Positions 35,134-44,886 of a stretch of DNA of 64,000 nucleotides are shown here, piece after piece. The stretch covers positions 1-64,000 of the forward strand of contig NZ_JANIIC010000039.1 of the NCBI RefSeq assembly GCF_024519315.1, read 5' to 3'. This DNA comes from Streptomyces malaysiensis subsp. samsunensis (GTDB lineage: Bacteria; Actinomycetota; Actinomycetes; Streptomycetales; Streptomycetaceae). The first letter of the stretch is position 1. Each line of letters opens with the position of its first letter. A program made the position numbers and the translations under genes. The notes below the pieces were generated by a model. The model was not told the origin of the DNA. It saw only the letters and a list, made by a program, of their open reading frames with translations, and made no database searches.

Positions 35134-36801
35134 TCAGGAGGCTCTGGCGGCCACGCGCCGCCAGATCCGGCCGAACGCGAAGCGGGCCGCCTCGACCTCA
35201 TGCCGCTGATCGGCGTGGAGCACCCCCAGCGCGTACGCCGTCGCCGGGGCGATCCGGGGCGTACGGGCCGCCGCGGCCGCGGCGGCGGCCGCCTCGGCCG
35301 CGTCGCGGTGGCGCTCCAGCGCCTGCCCGGCGGCCAGCAGCCGTACGGACAGCGGCGGCTCGGCGTCCGCTGCGCCGGGGCCGGTCGGCCCGGAGCCGGT
35401 CGGCCCGGTCCCGTTGACCCCGCTCGGCCCGTCCTGCTGCCTCGCCGCCCGGTCCAGCACCTCCAGGGCGTACCGCCGCAGCCGCAGCAGATGGCGCACC
35501 TGGTGCCAGGGGGCGTCCTGGCGCTCGCTGGCGGGCGGGGCGTCCGCGGCCGAGGTCGCCGCCAGGCCGTGGACCAGCGCCTCCGCGTTGTACGGATGTC
35601 CGGCGCGGATCAGCGGCAGCGCCTCCACCGCCTCGGTCAGCCGTCGGTTCGCCAGGTCGGCGAGCGGCGGCAGCACCTGCCCGGCGGGGCGGGCGGCGCC
35701 GGCGTCGTCGAGCGGGGCCTCGGAGGCGAGCAGGGCGACGGTGTCGGCGACCGCGTGGAAGCGTGAGGAGCCCAGCGCCTCCAGGGCGGCGGTGTGGGCC
35801 CGGGTCCTGGCCAGGGTGAGCTGGCGCTCCAGCAGCGCTCCGGCGCGGGCCGCGCCCACGGTCAGCGCGCCGCCGCGGGCCTCCTCCTCGGCACCTGCCC
35901 GCTGGTGGGCCGCGCCCGGCTGGCCGGTCCGCTCGCCCTTCTCGCCCTTGGTGCCCCGGCCGCCCTTGTCGCCGCGCTCGCCACGGCGGCGTCCGGCCGT
36001 CCGGCCCTCGTCCCGGTCCCTGGACGTCCCGGCCGCGCCCTCGGCGCCGCCCCCCGTATCGGCGGGACCGGGCCGCGCACCCTGCCCCCCGACAGGGTCC
36101 GCGGCCCCGCCTCCCGGCGCACCGGCGGCCAGGGAGACGCTGCGGCGGGCGGCACGGGGGGAGCGGGGCACGGAGCCGGGGGCGCCGGAGGGGCCGCCCG
36201 CGCCGTCGACCGCGACCGTGACCCCGCCGCGCGCCGGGCGCGCCGCGCTCGTGGCGGTGGCATGCGCGGCGTTCGCGGCGTTCACGGCGTTCGCGCCCGC
36301 GGTGTGTGCGGCGCCCACGGCGCCATCGGGGAGTCGCTCACCGGGGGTCGTGACCTCGGCCTCGCCCTGCGGCGACCGGTCCGAGGGGCCGCCCGCGCCC
36401 GAGAGCCGGTGCAGGGCGCCGCGCAGCCGCTCCAGCCGCTCCGCGTAGGCGTGCTCGCGCGCCAGCGTGCCGGACAGCCAGGCCAGCTCGGTCCGCAGCT
36501 CATCGGACCAGGCCGTGTCGGTGAGCGGGCGGTAGACGTAGAGTGCGCCGCTGATCCGCCGCGCGGCGCGGCGCAGCAGCCGGGCGGCCTCGGCCGCCTC
36601 CTGGACGTCGGAGCCGCTTTCGCGGTGCAGCCGCAGGCTGCGGAGGAAGTCCCCGGCCTGCGCGTGCAGATACGCCGAGAGCACCTCTCCGGCCGTCACC
36701 GACTCCCACGAAGGTGCCGCCACGGCCTCCGCCGCCCGGTCCGTCACACCGTCGTGCCCGGGGCGGGACGGGTCGGCGGCCGGATCGGCGGCGCCCGTCA
36801 T
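35134..36801 (-). CDS. CHAD-domain protein
   Basis: Product of 555 residues. The CHAD helices surround conserved basic residues: EVLSAYLHAQAGDFLRSLRLH at the start, then ARLLRRAARRISGALYVYR. A second half begins near residue 340, ending in HRDAAEAAAAAAAAARTPRI and VLHADQRHEVEAARFAFGR. Between them lies a low-complexity linker of about 200 residues rich in Gly, Ala, Pro and Arg. CHAD domains bind inorganic polyphosphate, which fits the position 16 bases after ppk. I chose ATG 36801; an upstream ATG at 36852 would overlap ppk. Confidence 0.85.
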   Translation of the reverse strand: MTGAADPAADPSRPGHDGVTDRAAEAVAAPSWESVTAGEVLSAYLHAQAGDFLRSLRLHRESGSDVQEAAEAARLLRRAARRISGALYVYRPLTDTAWSDELRTELAWLSGTLAREHAYAERLERLRGALHRLSGAGGPSDRSPQGEAEVTTPGERLPDGAVGAAHTAGANAVNAANAAHATATSAARPARGGVTVAVDGAGGPSGAPGSVPRSPRAARRSVSLAAGAPGGGAADPVGGQGARPGPADTGGGAEGAAGTSRDRDEGRTAGRRRGERGDKGGRGTKGEKGERTGQPGAAHQRAGAEEEARGGALTVGAARAGALLERQLTLARTRAHTAALEALGSSRFHAVADTVALLASEAPLDDAGAARPAGQVLPPLADLANRRLTEAVEALPLIRAGHPYNAEALVHGLAATSAADAPPASERQDAPWHQVRHLLRLRRYALEVLDRAARQQDGPSGVNGTGPTGSGPTGPGAADAEPPLSVRLLAAGQALERHRDAAEAAAAAAAAARTPRIAPATAYALGVLHADQRHEVEAARFAFGRIWRRVAARAS

Positions 36802-36817
36802 CCCGGCCGGTGGCAGG

Positions 36818-39073
36818 TCATGTCGTCGAACCACGCCGTCGCCTCCGGGCATCGATGAGCATCTCCTGAACGTTCCGCAGCGGCTGGCCGTCCGCGTCCG
36901 TGGCATGCCGGGTCCACTCGCCGTCCGGGCCGAGGTGCCAGGAGGAGGTGGAGTCGGACATTCCGGTATCCAGCAGGCGGTTGAGGGCGGCGCGGTGGCC
37001 GGGGTCGGTGACCCGCACCAGCGCCTCGATCCGGCGGTCGAGATTGCGGTGCATCATGTCGGCGCTGCCGATCCACACCTCCGGCTCGCCGCCGTTCCCG
37101 AACGCGAATACGCGCGAATGCTCCAGGAACCGTCCGAGAACCGAGCGGACCCGTATGTTCTCCGAGAGCCCCGGGACGCCCGGCCGCAGCGCGCAGATGC
37201 CGCGCACCCACACATCGACCGGCACCCCGGCCTGCGAGGCCCGGTAGAGGGCGTCCACGACGGCCTCGTCCACCATCGAGTTGACCTTGATCTTGACGTA
37301 GGCCGGGCGCCCGGACCGATGGTGGGTGATCTCCTTGTTGATCCGGGTGATCAGCCCGCCGCGCAGCGACTTCGGCGCGACCAGCAGCCGCCGGTAGTTC
37401 TCCCGCCGGGAGTAGCCGCTCAGCCGGTTGAAGAGGTCGGAGAGATCCGCGCCGACCTGCGAGTTCGCCGTCAGCAGCCCCAGGTCCTCATACAGCCGGG
37501 CGGTCTTGGGGTGGTAGTTGCCGGTGCCCACATGCGAGTAGCGGGTCAGGGTGTCGCCCTCCTGGCGGACCACCAGCGACAGCTTGCAGTGGGTCTTCAG
37601 CCCGAGCAGACCGTAGACGACATGGCAGCCCGCCTCCTCCAGCTTGCGCGCCCACTTGATGTTGGCGTGTTCGTCGAAGCGGGCCTTGATCTCCACGAGG
37701 ACCAGCACCTGCTTGCCGGACTCGGCGGCGTCTATGAGCGCGTCCACGATCGGCGACTTGCCGGAGGTGCGGTAGAGCGTCTGCTTGATCGCCAGCACAT
37801 CCGGGTCGGCGGCCGCCTGCTCCAGGAACGCCTGCACGGAGGTGGAGAAGGAGTCGTACGGGTGGTGGAGCAGGACGTCCCGCTCGCGCAGCGCCGCGAA
37901 GATGTCGGGCGGCGAGGCGGACTCCACCTCGGCGAGATCCCGGTGGGTGCCCGCCACGAACTTGGGGTACTTCAGCTCCGGCCGGTCCAGCGCGGCTATG
38001 CCGAAGAGACCGGTGAGGTCGAGCGGCCCCGGCAGCGGATAGACCTCCGCGTCCGAGATCTTCAGCTCGCGCACCAGCAGGTCCAGCACATACGGGTCGA
38101 TGGACTCCTCGACCTCCAGCCGCACCGGGGGCCCGAAGCGGCGGCGCAGCAGCTCCTTCTCCAGGGCCTGGAGGAGGTTCTCCGCGTCATCCTCCTCGAC
38201 CTCGAGGTCCTCGTTGCGGGTCACCCGGAACATGTGGTGCGCGAGCACCTCCATACCGGGGAAGAGCGCCTCCAGATGCGCCGCGATCACGTCCTCCAGC
38301 GGCACATACCGCTGCGGCGACGCCTCCAGGAACCGGGAGAGCGACGGCGGAACCTTCACACGTGCGAAGTGATCATGCCCACTCACGGGGTTGCGCACCA
38401 CGACCGCGAGATTCAGCGAAAGCCCCGAGATGTACGGGAAGGGGTGCGCCGGGTCCACGGCGAGCGGGGTCAGCACGGGGAAGATCTGCTGCCGGAAGAG
38501 GGTGAAGAGGCGGGACTGCTCCTTCTCGGTGAGATCCGGCCAGCGGACCAGATGGATGCCCTCCTCCGCGAGCGCCGGGGCGACGTCCTGCTGGTAGCAG
38601 GCGGCGTGCCGGGCCATGAGCTCACGGGACCGGTTCCAGATCAGCTCCAGCACCTCGCGCGGCTGGAGCCCGGAGGCCGAGCGGGTGGCGACCCCGGTCG
38701 CGATGCGCCGCTTGAGCCCGGCGACCCGCACCATGAAGAACTCGTCCAGATTGCTGGCGAAGATCGCCAGGAAGTTGGCCCGCTCCAGCAGCGGGGTGGC
38801 CGGATCCTCGGCCAGCTCCAGCACCCGCTCGTTGAACGCCAGCCAGCTGCGCTCCCGGTCCAGGAACCGCCCCTGCGGCAGCTCCCCGCCGTCCGCGTCC
38901 GGCCCCGCGCCCTCCTCGTAGGAGTCCAGGTCGGCGTCGAGGTCGGGGTCGAGCGAGCGCACCGGTCGCATGGCGACAGCATGCGGCCGGTGGGCCGCGA
39001 TGGACCCGACCGAGGGCTGGTGCTGAGGCTGGGGCTGCGGGGAAACCGATGCCGGACCGCTGGTGTGGCTCAT
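36818..39073 (-). CDS. ppk: Polyphosphate kinase
   Basis: PPK1 enzyme of 751 residues: N-domain (RFLDRERSWLAFNERVLELA), a head domain, and two phospholipase-D-like C domains. The autophosphorylated His is in YSHVGTGNYHPKTARLYEDL; HPYDSF and LYRTSGKSPIV are also present. It makes polyphosphate reversibly from ATP. I chose ATG 39073; the open frame reaches 39175. ATTCACCTCCG on the minus strand at 39092-39102 resembles a PhoP direct-repeat unit, and ppk of Streptomyces is known to be PhoP-controlled. The CHAD gene follows in the same operon. Confidence 0.95.
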   Translation of the reverse strand: MSHTSGPASVSPQPQPQHQPSVGSIAAHRPHAVAMRPVRSLDPDLDADLDSYEEGAGPDADGGELPQGRFLDRERSWLAFNERVLELAEDPATPLLERANFLAIFASNLDEFFMVRVAGLKRRIATGVATRSASGLQPREVLELIWNRSRELMARHAACYQQDVAPALAEEGIHLVRWPDLTEKEQSRLFTLFRQQIFPVLTPLAVDPAHPFPYISGLSLNLAVVVRNPVSGHDHFARVKVPPSLSRFLEASPQRYVPLEDVIAAHLEALFPGMEVLAHHMFRVTRNEDLEVEEDDAENLLQALEKELLRRRFGPPVRLEVEESIDPYVLDLLVRELKISDAEVYPLPGPLDLTGLFGIAALDRPELKYPKFVAGTHRDLAEVESASPPDIFAALRERDVLLHHPYDSFSTSVQAFLEQAAADPDVLAIKQTLYRTSGKSPIVDALIDAAESGKQVLVLVEIKARFDEHANIKWARKLEEAGCHVVYGLLGLKTHCKLSLVVRQEGDTLTRYSHVGTGNYHPKTARLYEDLGLLTANSQVGADLSDLFNRLSGYSRRENYRRLLVAPKSLRGGLITRINKEITHHRSGRPAYVKIKVNSMVDEAVVDALYRASQAGVPVDVWVRGICALRPGVPGLSENIRVRSVLGRFLEHSRVFAFGNGGEPEVWIGSADMMHRNLDRRIEALVRVTDPGHRAALNRLLDTGMSDSTSSWHLGPDGEWTRHATDADGQPLRNVQEMLIDARRRRRGSTT

Positions 39074-39219
39074 GAACTCATTGTTCCGCGCCGGAGGTGA
39101 ATACGGCGTGGCGGAAGCGGGTGCGGAAACGGCACGAAGCCTCCGGTTCGACGAATTCGGCACAGCGGGCTGCATTCAGTGATGCTCGCAACCGAGGTTG
39201 AATCGCCGGTAACGGACAC

Positions 39220-39461
39220 ATGGCGCGTAGGAAATCGGGACCCATCCCCCAGGGGTCCCGCCCTCTTCACGCCCCCGGGCGCCCGCCCCGCCCCCGCGGG
39301 CTCAGGCCCGGTCCCCGCGGGCCCGGATCTCCGCCCCCGCGGGCTCAGGTCCCGCCCCCGCGGGCTCGGTCCCGCCCCCGCGCGGGCTCGGATCCCGCCC
39401 CCGCGAGCCCGGATCCCGCCCCCGCGAGCCCGGATCTCGCCCCTGCGGGCCCGGATCCCGC
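39220..39461. repeat. GC-rich degenerate tandem repeats between mshD and ppk
   Basis: Units of about 20 bases built on GCCCCCGCGGGCTCGGATCC recur from about 39290 to 39460 with changing length. No gene is supported. The region lies beyond the stop of mshD and upstream of ppk. Confidence 0.75.
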
Positions 39462-40394
39462 TCAGGTTTCGGTCCGGTACATCAGATCCGTCTCATGGGT
39501 GACGAAGCCGAGCCGTTCGTACACCGCCACCGCGGCGAAGTTGTCGGCGTCCACATAGAGCATCGCGGTCGGCAGCCCCCGAGCCGCCAGATGCCGGAGC
39601 CCGACCGAGGTCAGCGCCTTGCCGAGGCCACCGCCCTGGGCATCCGGGCGCACCCCCACCACGTACACCTCCCCGAGCCGCTCCTCGGCATGCACCTTCG
39701 TCCAGTGGAATCCGACGATCTCCCCGCCGCGCTCGGCCAGGAAGAACCCCTCCGGATCGAACCAGGGCTCACCCTTACGGTCGTCAAGGTCGCGCTGGGT
39801 GAGCGAACCCTGTTCGGGGTGGTGGGCGAAGGCCGCCGCGTTCGCCGCCAGCCAGGCGGCGTCGTCCTCGCCCGGCCGGAAGGTCCTCACGGTCACGCCC
39901 TCCGGCAGCGCCGGCTCCGGAAGCCCCAGCTCCGCGAGCGACCCCAGGGGCCGCCGCATCTGGCGCAGCTCCCGGAACAGCGTCAGCCCCAGCACCTGCG
40001 CGAGATGCCGCGCCGAGGCATGCCCCCCGTGCGCCCACACCCGCAGCCGCTTCCCCGACTCCTTCAGCAGGGTCACCCCCAGCGCCCGGCCGTGCCCCTG
40101 CCCGCGCCGCGCCGGATGCACGACCAGCTCGGCGGCCGGGGCCTCCACCGGGTCGGTGTCCTCCAGCTGCGCATACCCCGCCAGCTCCCCGCTCGGCTCG
40201 CGCAGCACCAGATGCCGCACCCCCTCCCGCCGCCCCCGCAGCTGCAACCGCCCCTGCTCGGACACGGCCTGCTGCCCGTCGATGCGCGCGGCCTCCGCGA
40301 TCAGCCGCAGCACATCCCGCGCCTCGGCGGACGACAGCTCCTCCAGCACATCGAGCCGCCGGGCACCGGATGTCTCGTTCACCACGTCATTCAT
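39462..40394 (-). CDS. mshD: Mycothiol synthase (acetyl-CoA:Cys-GlcN-Ins acetyltransferase)
   Basis: Product of 310 residues with two tandem GNAT domains. The first has AELVVHPARRGQGHGRALG (acetyl-CoA loop) and RVWAHGGHASARHLAQVLGL; the second has WFDPEGFFLAERGGEIVGFH, then GVRPDAQGGGLGKALTSVGL and LYVDADNFAAVAVYERLGF. It acetylates Cys-GlcN-Ins in the last step of mycothiol synthesis. The ATG at 40394 (MNDVVNETSG) gives a length close to known MshD. It works in the same pathway as mshA at 29-30.4 kb. Confidence 0.95.
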   Translation of the reverse strand: MNDVVNETSGARRLDVLEELSSAEARDVLRLIAEAARIDGQQAVSEQGRLQLRGRREGVRHLVLREPSGELAGYAQLEDTDPVEAPAAELVVHPARRGQGHGRALGVTLLKESGKRLRVWAHGGHASARHLAQVLGLTLFRELRQMRRPLGSLAELGLPEPALPEGVTVRTFRPGEDDAAWLAANAAAFAHHPEQGSLTQRDLDDRKGEPWFDPEGFFLAERGGEIVGFHWTKVHAEERLGEVYVVGVRPDAQGGGLGKALTSVGLRHLAARGLPTAMLYVDADNFAAVAVYERLGFVTHETDLMYRTET

Positions 40395-40456
40395 GGGGCC
40401 GAGCCTACGGCGGCCCAATTGTGCGGCAAGCTGCCGGCCAATTTGTTACCAGCGGG

Positions 40457-41520
40457 TCACCCGGCTGCCCCGTCCCCGTCGAGGATGTCGTCGGCGATAC
40501 GGGAGAGGTCCTCGGCACTGGGCATCAGCTCCCGCACATGGGGCGGAAGGGCGGCGTATGTGCTCACGGCGAGCGGTGCGTTGTTGCTCCGCAGGGCGTA
40601 CTCGATCGTCCCCTTGTCGCGGCTCTTGGCGATGAGTATCCCGAGCGTCGGGTCATCGCGCTCCTTGTCCCGCACCAGGTCGTCGACGACGGTGACATAG
40701 AAGCCCAGCTGGCCTAGGTGCGCGGGGCGGGCCTTGTCGGTCTTCAACTCGATGACGACGTAGCGGTGCAACTTGCAGTGGTAGAAGAGCAGGTCGATCC
40801 GGAACTCCTCGTCCCCGACATGGGGTACTGCCGTCCGACGAAGGCGAAGCCGACCCCCAGTCCGGTCAGGAACCGGACGAGTTGTTGCACCAGCGCGTCC
40901 TCGAGGTCGCGCTCTGCCACCTTGCCCGACAGCCGGGTGAAGTCGACTCGGTACGGGCCCCTGACGACCTCGTTGACTGCGTCGGAGTCCTCCGGGACCG
41001 TGGCGTCGAAGTTGTTGAGCGCGGCGCCCTGGGTGAGGTGCAGCTGGGCGTCGATCCAGTGGTCGAGCATGACGCGGGACCACCCCTGCTGCACGGCCCG
41101 CTGAGCATAGAAGTCCAGCTCAGGGCGAGTCTTGCAGCGGCCCATCAGCAGGGTGATGTGGCCCCAAGGCAATTGGGCAACAGCTTGTTGCCCAATTTGT
41201 TCGGGCCATGTTCGAGCCATCTGCTGCATGTACTTGAGATTCCGCGCGCCGAAGCCTCGCTGGTTCGGAAAGGCCGTACGCAATTCGGTCGAGACCCGGT
41301 CGATGACCTTGGAGCCCCACCGCTCCCTCTCAGCCCGCTCAAGGATCGTCCGGCCGACTTCCCAGTACATCTTGATCATCTCGGTGTTGACCTTGAGCTG
41401 AGCGCGCACGCTCGCCTTCGTGACAATCGTCTTGAGGTCATCGACCAGTTCGAAGAAACCCGCCGGGAGCTCGGACCCCTGTGCGGGGATGGGCGTCCGC
41501 TTCGTGAGTTCGTTCTGCAT
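40457..41520 (-). pseudogene. DUF1016 (YhcG-type) PDDEXK nuclease with one frameshift
   Basis: The N-terminal DUF1016 part reads ELVDDLKTIVTKASVRAQLK, MYWEVGRTILERAERERWG and FPNQRGFGARNLKYMQQMAR. After GFAFVGRQYP (about 40830) the frame changes, and the nuclease core follows as EEFRIDLLFYHCKLHRYVVI then ELKTDKARPAHLGQLGFYV, with D...ELK as metal ligands. One missing base in the C run near 40823 explains it. The start is uncertain (ATG 41520 or 41571). YhcG proteins are often found in mobile or restriction-associated loci. Codon bias is weaker than in neighbours. Confidence 0.8.
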
Positions 41521-41707
41521 GATCCGCACGCTCACATAACGAACCGGCACCCAAACCGCCCATCGGGACATTTCCTCCGAACGGGCGAAGTCGCCCCACA
41601 CCGTTGACCATCGGCCACCAGCTCTTAACCTCCCGCCCCTGCCCCGCTACGCGCGTTGACCGTAAGCTGCGCTCCACCATCCATCACGGGTCATACAAGG
41701 GGACGAC

Positions 41708-43528
41708 ATGCCAGCGAGACCTCAACGGCGCGGGGCGGGACGCCGGTTGGCCACGGGATTCGCGGTGCTGGCCGCCGCGGCCGGGGTGCTGACCGCCGTG
41801 AGCCCGGCGGGCGCGGACAGTGCCGCCGCCTCGGACAAGCACCGGCCCGGGAGCACCGTCGACGTACAGCTGCTGTCCTTCAACGATCTGCACGGAAACC
41901 TGGAGCCCCCGCAGGGCTCCTCGGGCACCGTCGCCGAGACCCAGCCGGACGGCACCACCAAGACGATCCCGGCGGGTGGCGCCGAATACCTCGCCACCTC
42001 CCTCCGTAACGCCCGTAAGGGCCACGACTACTCGATCACCGCCGCCGGCGGCGACATGATCGGCGCCAGCCCGCTGTTGTCCGGGCTCTTCCACGACGAG
42101 CCGACCATCGAGGCGCTCAACAAGATGGACCTCGACGTCACGGCGGTCGGCAACCACGAATTCGACGAGGGCCGCACCGAGCTGAACCGGATTCAGAACG
42201 GCGGCTGCCACCCCGAGGAAGGCTGCTACGAGAAGGGCAAGACCTTCGAGGGCGCCGACTTCCCCTACCTCGCCGCGAACGTCACCGACGAGAAGACCGG
42301 CAAGCCCATCCTCAAGCCGTACACCGTGTGGCAGCACAAGGGCGTGAAGATCGGCTTCATCGGGGTCACCCTCGAGGGCACCCCGGACATCGTCACCGCC
42401 GAGGGCGTCAAGGGCCTGAAGTTCCACGACGAGGTCGAGACGATCAACAAGTACGCCAAGGAGCTCCAGCGCAAGGGCGTGAAGTCGATCGTCGCGCTGA
42501 TCCACGAGGGCGGGCTGCCCGCCTCCTCCTCGTACAACTACGACTGTGACAACGGCGGCGCGGGCAAGGGCATCTCCGGCCCCATCGTCGACATCGCCAA
42601 GAACATCACGCCCAAGGTCGACGCCCTGGTCACCGGCCACACCCACCAGGCGTACACCTGCACCATCCCGGACCCGTCCGGCACCCCGCGCACGGTGACC
42701 TCCGCGGCCTCCTTCGGCCGCCTCTACACCGACACCACGCTCACCTACGACCGCCGCACCGGCGACATCGTGCGGACGAGCGTCAAGGGCGCCAACGCGG
42801 CGAACCACGTCGTCGACCGCGACCAGCCCAAGGCCCCCGACATGACCTCGCTCATCGGGCGCTGGAACAAGCTGGCCGCCCCGGTCGCCGGCAAGCCCGT
42901 CGGTTATATCTCCGCCGACGTCAACGGCCGCGGCTCCAGCGCGTACGAGACGCCCCTGGGCGACGTCATCGCCGACGGCCAGCTCGAAGCGCTCGCCCCG
43001 GCCGACAAGGGCGGCGCCCAGCTCGCCTTCATGAACCCCGGCGGTATCCGCTCCGACCTCGCCTACGCGGCGTCGGGCAGTGAGGGCGACGGGGTGGTGA
43101 CCTACGGCGAGGCGTTCACAGTCCAGCCGTTCACCAACATGATGAACGTGATCGACCTGACCGGCTCCCAGCTGATCACCGCGCTCCAACAGCAGGTCAG
43201 CGGCTCCAACGAGGCGTCCCCCAGGATCCTCCAGGTCTCCAGGAGCCTCACCTACACCCTGGATCTGACCAAGTCCGGCAAGGACCGGATCGTCACGGAC
43301 TCGGTGAAGCTGAACGGCGAGCCGATCGACCCCGCCAAGACCTACCGCGTCGCGCTGAACGAGTTCATCGCGGGCGGCGGCGACGGCTTCCCCGTCTTCA
43401 AGGAGGGCAAGAACAAGCTCGTCGGCGCCTCCGACCTGGACACGTTCACGGCCTACCTGGGCGCGCACTCCTCGCAGTCCGCGCCCCTGGACCCGCCGAA
43501 GGCGGACCGCATCACGATCGTGAAGTAG
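41708..43528 (+). CDS. Secreted 5'-nucleotidase/metallophosphatase (UshA type)
   Basis: Product of 606 residues. A basic signal peptide ends near AGADSAAA. The metallophosphatase domain has VQLLSFNDLHGNLEPP (Asp-His), GGDMIGASPL, AVGNHEFDEG and VTGHTHQAYTC. The 5'-nucleotidase C-terminal domain has ETPLGDVIADGQLEAL and MNPGGIRSDL. It releases phosphate from nucleotides outside the cell. AAGGGGACG lies upstream of ATG 41708. Its Streptomyces relatives belong to the PHO regulon; here GTTGACCATCG (41603) and GTTGACCGTAA (41655) are weak PHO-like units. A bidirectional terminator follows. Confidence 0.93.
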   Translation: MPARPQRRGAGRRLATGFAVLAAAAGVLTAVSPAGADSAAASDKHRPGSTVDVQLLSFNDLHGNLEPPQGSSGTVAETQPDGTTKTIPAGGAEYLATSLRNARKGHDYSITAAGGDMIGASPLLSGLFHDEPTIEALNKMDLDVTAVGNHEFDEGRTELNRIQNGGCHPEEGCYEKGKTFEGADFPYLAANVTDEKTGKPILKPYTVWQHKGVKIGFIGVTLEGTPDIVTAEGVKGLKFHDEVETINKYAKELQRKGVKSIVALIHEGGLPASSSYNYDCDNGGAGKGISGPIVDIAKNITPKVDALVTGHTHQAYTCTIPDPSGTPRTVTSAASFGRLYTDTTLTYDRRTGDIVRTSVKGANAANHVVDRDQPKAPDMTSLIGRWNKLAAPVAGKPVGYISADVNGRGSSAYETPLGDVIADGQLEALAPADKGGAQLAFMNPGGIRSDLAYAASGSEGDGVVTYGEAFTVQPFTNMMNVIDLTGSQLITALQQQVSGSNEASPRILQVSRSLTYTLDLTKSGKDRIVTDSVKLNGEPIDPAKTYRVALNEFIAGGGDGFPVFKEGKNKLVGASDLDTFTAYLGAHSSQSAPLDPPKADRITIVK

Positions 43529-43542
43529 CCGCCCGACGCCCA

Positions 43543-43579
43543 ACGATGGCCCGGCCGCTTGTGGCGGCCGGGCCATCGT
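43543..43579. terminator. Bidirectional terminator, 16-bp perfect stem
   Basis: ACGATGGCCCGGCCGC (43543-43558) pairs with 43564-43579 around TTGTG. It separates the nucleotidase gene from the convergent glycosyltransferase gene. Confidence 0.92.
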
Positions 43580-43583
43580 CGTG

Positions 43584-44759
43584 TCACCGCAGCGCGTCCT
43601 CGATCAGATCAGCGGCCCGCCCGGTGCCGCCCTCGGCCCGCACCTCGGCCCGCAGCCGCGCCGAAGTGCGCGCGACCTCCGGATCCGAGGTGAGGTCGAG
43701 CAGCGCGGCGCGCAGGGCCCCGGCGGTGGCCTCCGCCGTGTCGAGGCGCTGGGCCACGCCCAGTTCGACGAGCCGGTCGGCGTTCATGGCCTGTTCGGCG
43801 CCCTGCGGGACGGCGATCATCGGACAGCCGGTGTAGAGCCCCTCGTTGCTGCCGCCCATCCCCGCATGGGTGATGAACGCGTCGGCCCGCTCCAGGATCG
43901 CCAGTTGCGGCACCCACCGGTGGACCTCGACATTGGCCGGGATCTCCCCCAGCTCGCCGGGGTCGACGTACTTGCCGATCTGGAGCACCACATGCCACCC
44001 GGGCAGTTCGCCGAAGGCCGCGACGCACTCTCGGTAGAAGCCGGCCTGCCGGGTGTACGCCGAGCCCAGCGAGACCAGCAGCACGTTCTCCGCGCCTGCG
44101 GGACGCTCCCAGCCGCCCTGGTCGGCACGGTCGCCGAGGCACGGTCCCACGAACGTCACCACCTCGGTGTTCACCCGGTCGGCGTTCGGCTGCATCGCGC
44201 GGGGAATGAGCGCGACACAGCGCGGCGGCAGGCCGGAGAAGGCGTTCGGATCCGTGGTGGCGGCACCGGACTCCGCGAGCCACGTCGCGAACTTCTCCTG
44301 ATACGCCTCCGCGCCGGGAAGGCTCATGATCTGCGCCCCGATCTCGTCGTGGTACCCCTCCCAGCCCACGATCGTCGGCGACAGCTGCACCACCGGACGC
44401 CCCTGCGCCTCGGCGAGCGCACGGGCCTGGTACGCGCCGATGTCGTACAGATACAGATCGGCCGGATCGCGGTCGTACACGGCGCGCAGCTGGGGCAGGG
44501 CCTGCATGGCGTCGTCCAGGAACAGGGTCATCGCGGCGATCGGGTCCGCCGGCCAGTCGTTGTCGGCCACCGGCAGGGTGGAGTCGAACGGCACGAACTC
44601 GGCACCGGTCGGCTTGATGACGTCCGCCATGGAGGCACCGTTGGCGTACGTCACCCGGTGCCCGCGCGCCACGAGCTCACGGATGATCTCGAGGCTGGGG
44701 AGGGTGTGGCTGATGGCGGGGATGCCGACCATGGCGATATGCGCACGGCGACGGGACAT
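43584..44759 (-). CDS. Macrolide-type (MGT, GT1) glycosyltransferase
   Basis: Product of 391 residues. The N-terminal acceptor domain starts RAHIAMVGIPAISHTLPSLE and IIRELVARGHRVTYANGASM, close to OleD/MgtA. The C-terminal donor motif is ADAFITHAGMGGSNEGLYTG followed by CPMIAVPQGAEQAMNADRL. Members inactivate macrolides by glucosylating the desosamine 2'-OH, protecting producers or neighbours. An alternative acceptor (flavonoid, other antibiotic) is possible. There is no macrolide gene cluster in the window. A leader peptide and long hairpin just upstream imply inducible expression. Confidence 0.9.
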   Translation of the reverse strand: MSRRRAHIAMVGIPAISHTLPSLEIIRELVARGHRVTYANGASMADVIKPTGAEFVPFDSTLPVADNDWPADPIAAMTLFLDDAMQALPQLRAVYDRDPADLYLYDIGAYQARALAEAQGRPVVQLSPTIVGWEGYHDEIGAQIMSLPGAEAYQEKFATWLAESGAATTDPNAFSGLPPRCVALIPRAMQPNADRVNTEVVTFVGPCLGDRADQGGWERPAGAENVLLVSLGSAYTRQAGFYRECVAAFGELPGWHVVLQIGKYVDPGELGEIPANVEVHRWVPQLAILERADAFITHAGMGGSNEGLYTGCPMIAVPQGAEQAMNADRLVELGVAQRLDTAEATAGALRAALLDLTSDPEVARTSARLRAEVRAEGGTGRAADLIEDALR

Positions 44760-44767
44760 GAGACATC

Positions 44768-44876
44768 ACTCGTTTCAGATCTACGGCGAGATGGACACGA
44801 CGGCCCGGCGCAGCGGCGATGTCGCCGGTGCGCGGGGCCGAAACGGCGTGTCAGCCGTAGATCTGACGGAACGAGT
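44768..44876 (-). promoter_or_regulatory. Attenuator hairpin upstream of the macrolide-type glycosyltransferase
   Basis: In the minus-strand transcript the 5' arm (44876-44854) and 3' arm (44787-44768, GCCGTAGATCTGAAACGAGT) are complementary except for a three-base bulge. Inner stems (GACACG/CGTGTC, CGGCCC/GGGCCG, GCGCA/TGCGC, CGGCGA/TCGCCG) extend it into one rod. The 3' arm ends eight bases before the glycosyltransferase ATG and would cover its ribosome binding region. The 5' arm is made of leader-peptide codons 2-9. Confidence 0.8.
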
Positions 44877-44880
44877 CCAT
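44851..44880 (-). CDS. Nine-residue leader peptide (MDSFRQIYG)
   Basis: ATG at 44880, stop TGA at 44853-44851. The codons from the second to the last form the 5' arm of the attenuator hairpin. A TACCGT -10 element ends seven bases upstream, so the transcript probably starts at the ATG and is leaderless. Ribosome stalling here under a drug would free the 3' arm and allow translation of the glycosyltransferase. The length and layout match erm-type leader peptides, although the sequence has no known stalling motif. Confidence 0.65.
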   Translation of the reverse strand: MDSFRQIYG

Positions 44881-44886
44881 GCGGGA

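Noticed and set aside
36905..39100. A 731-codon plus-strand frame
   Set aside because: Antisense to ppk, which carries all PPK motifs.
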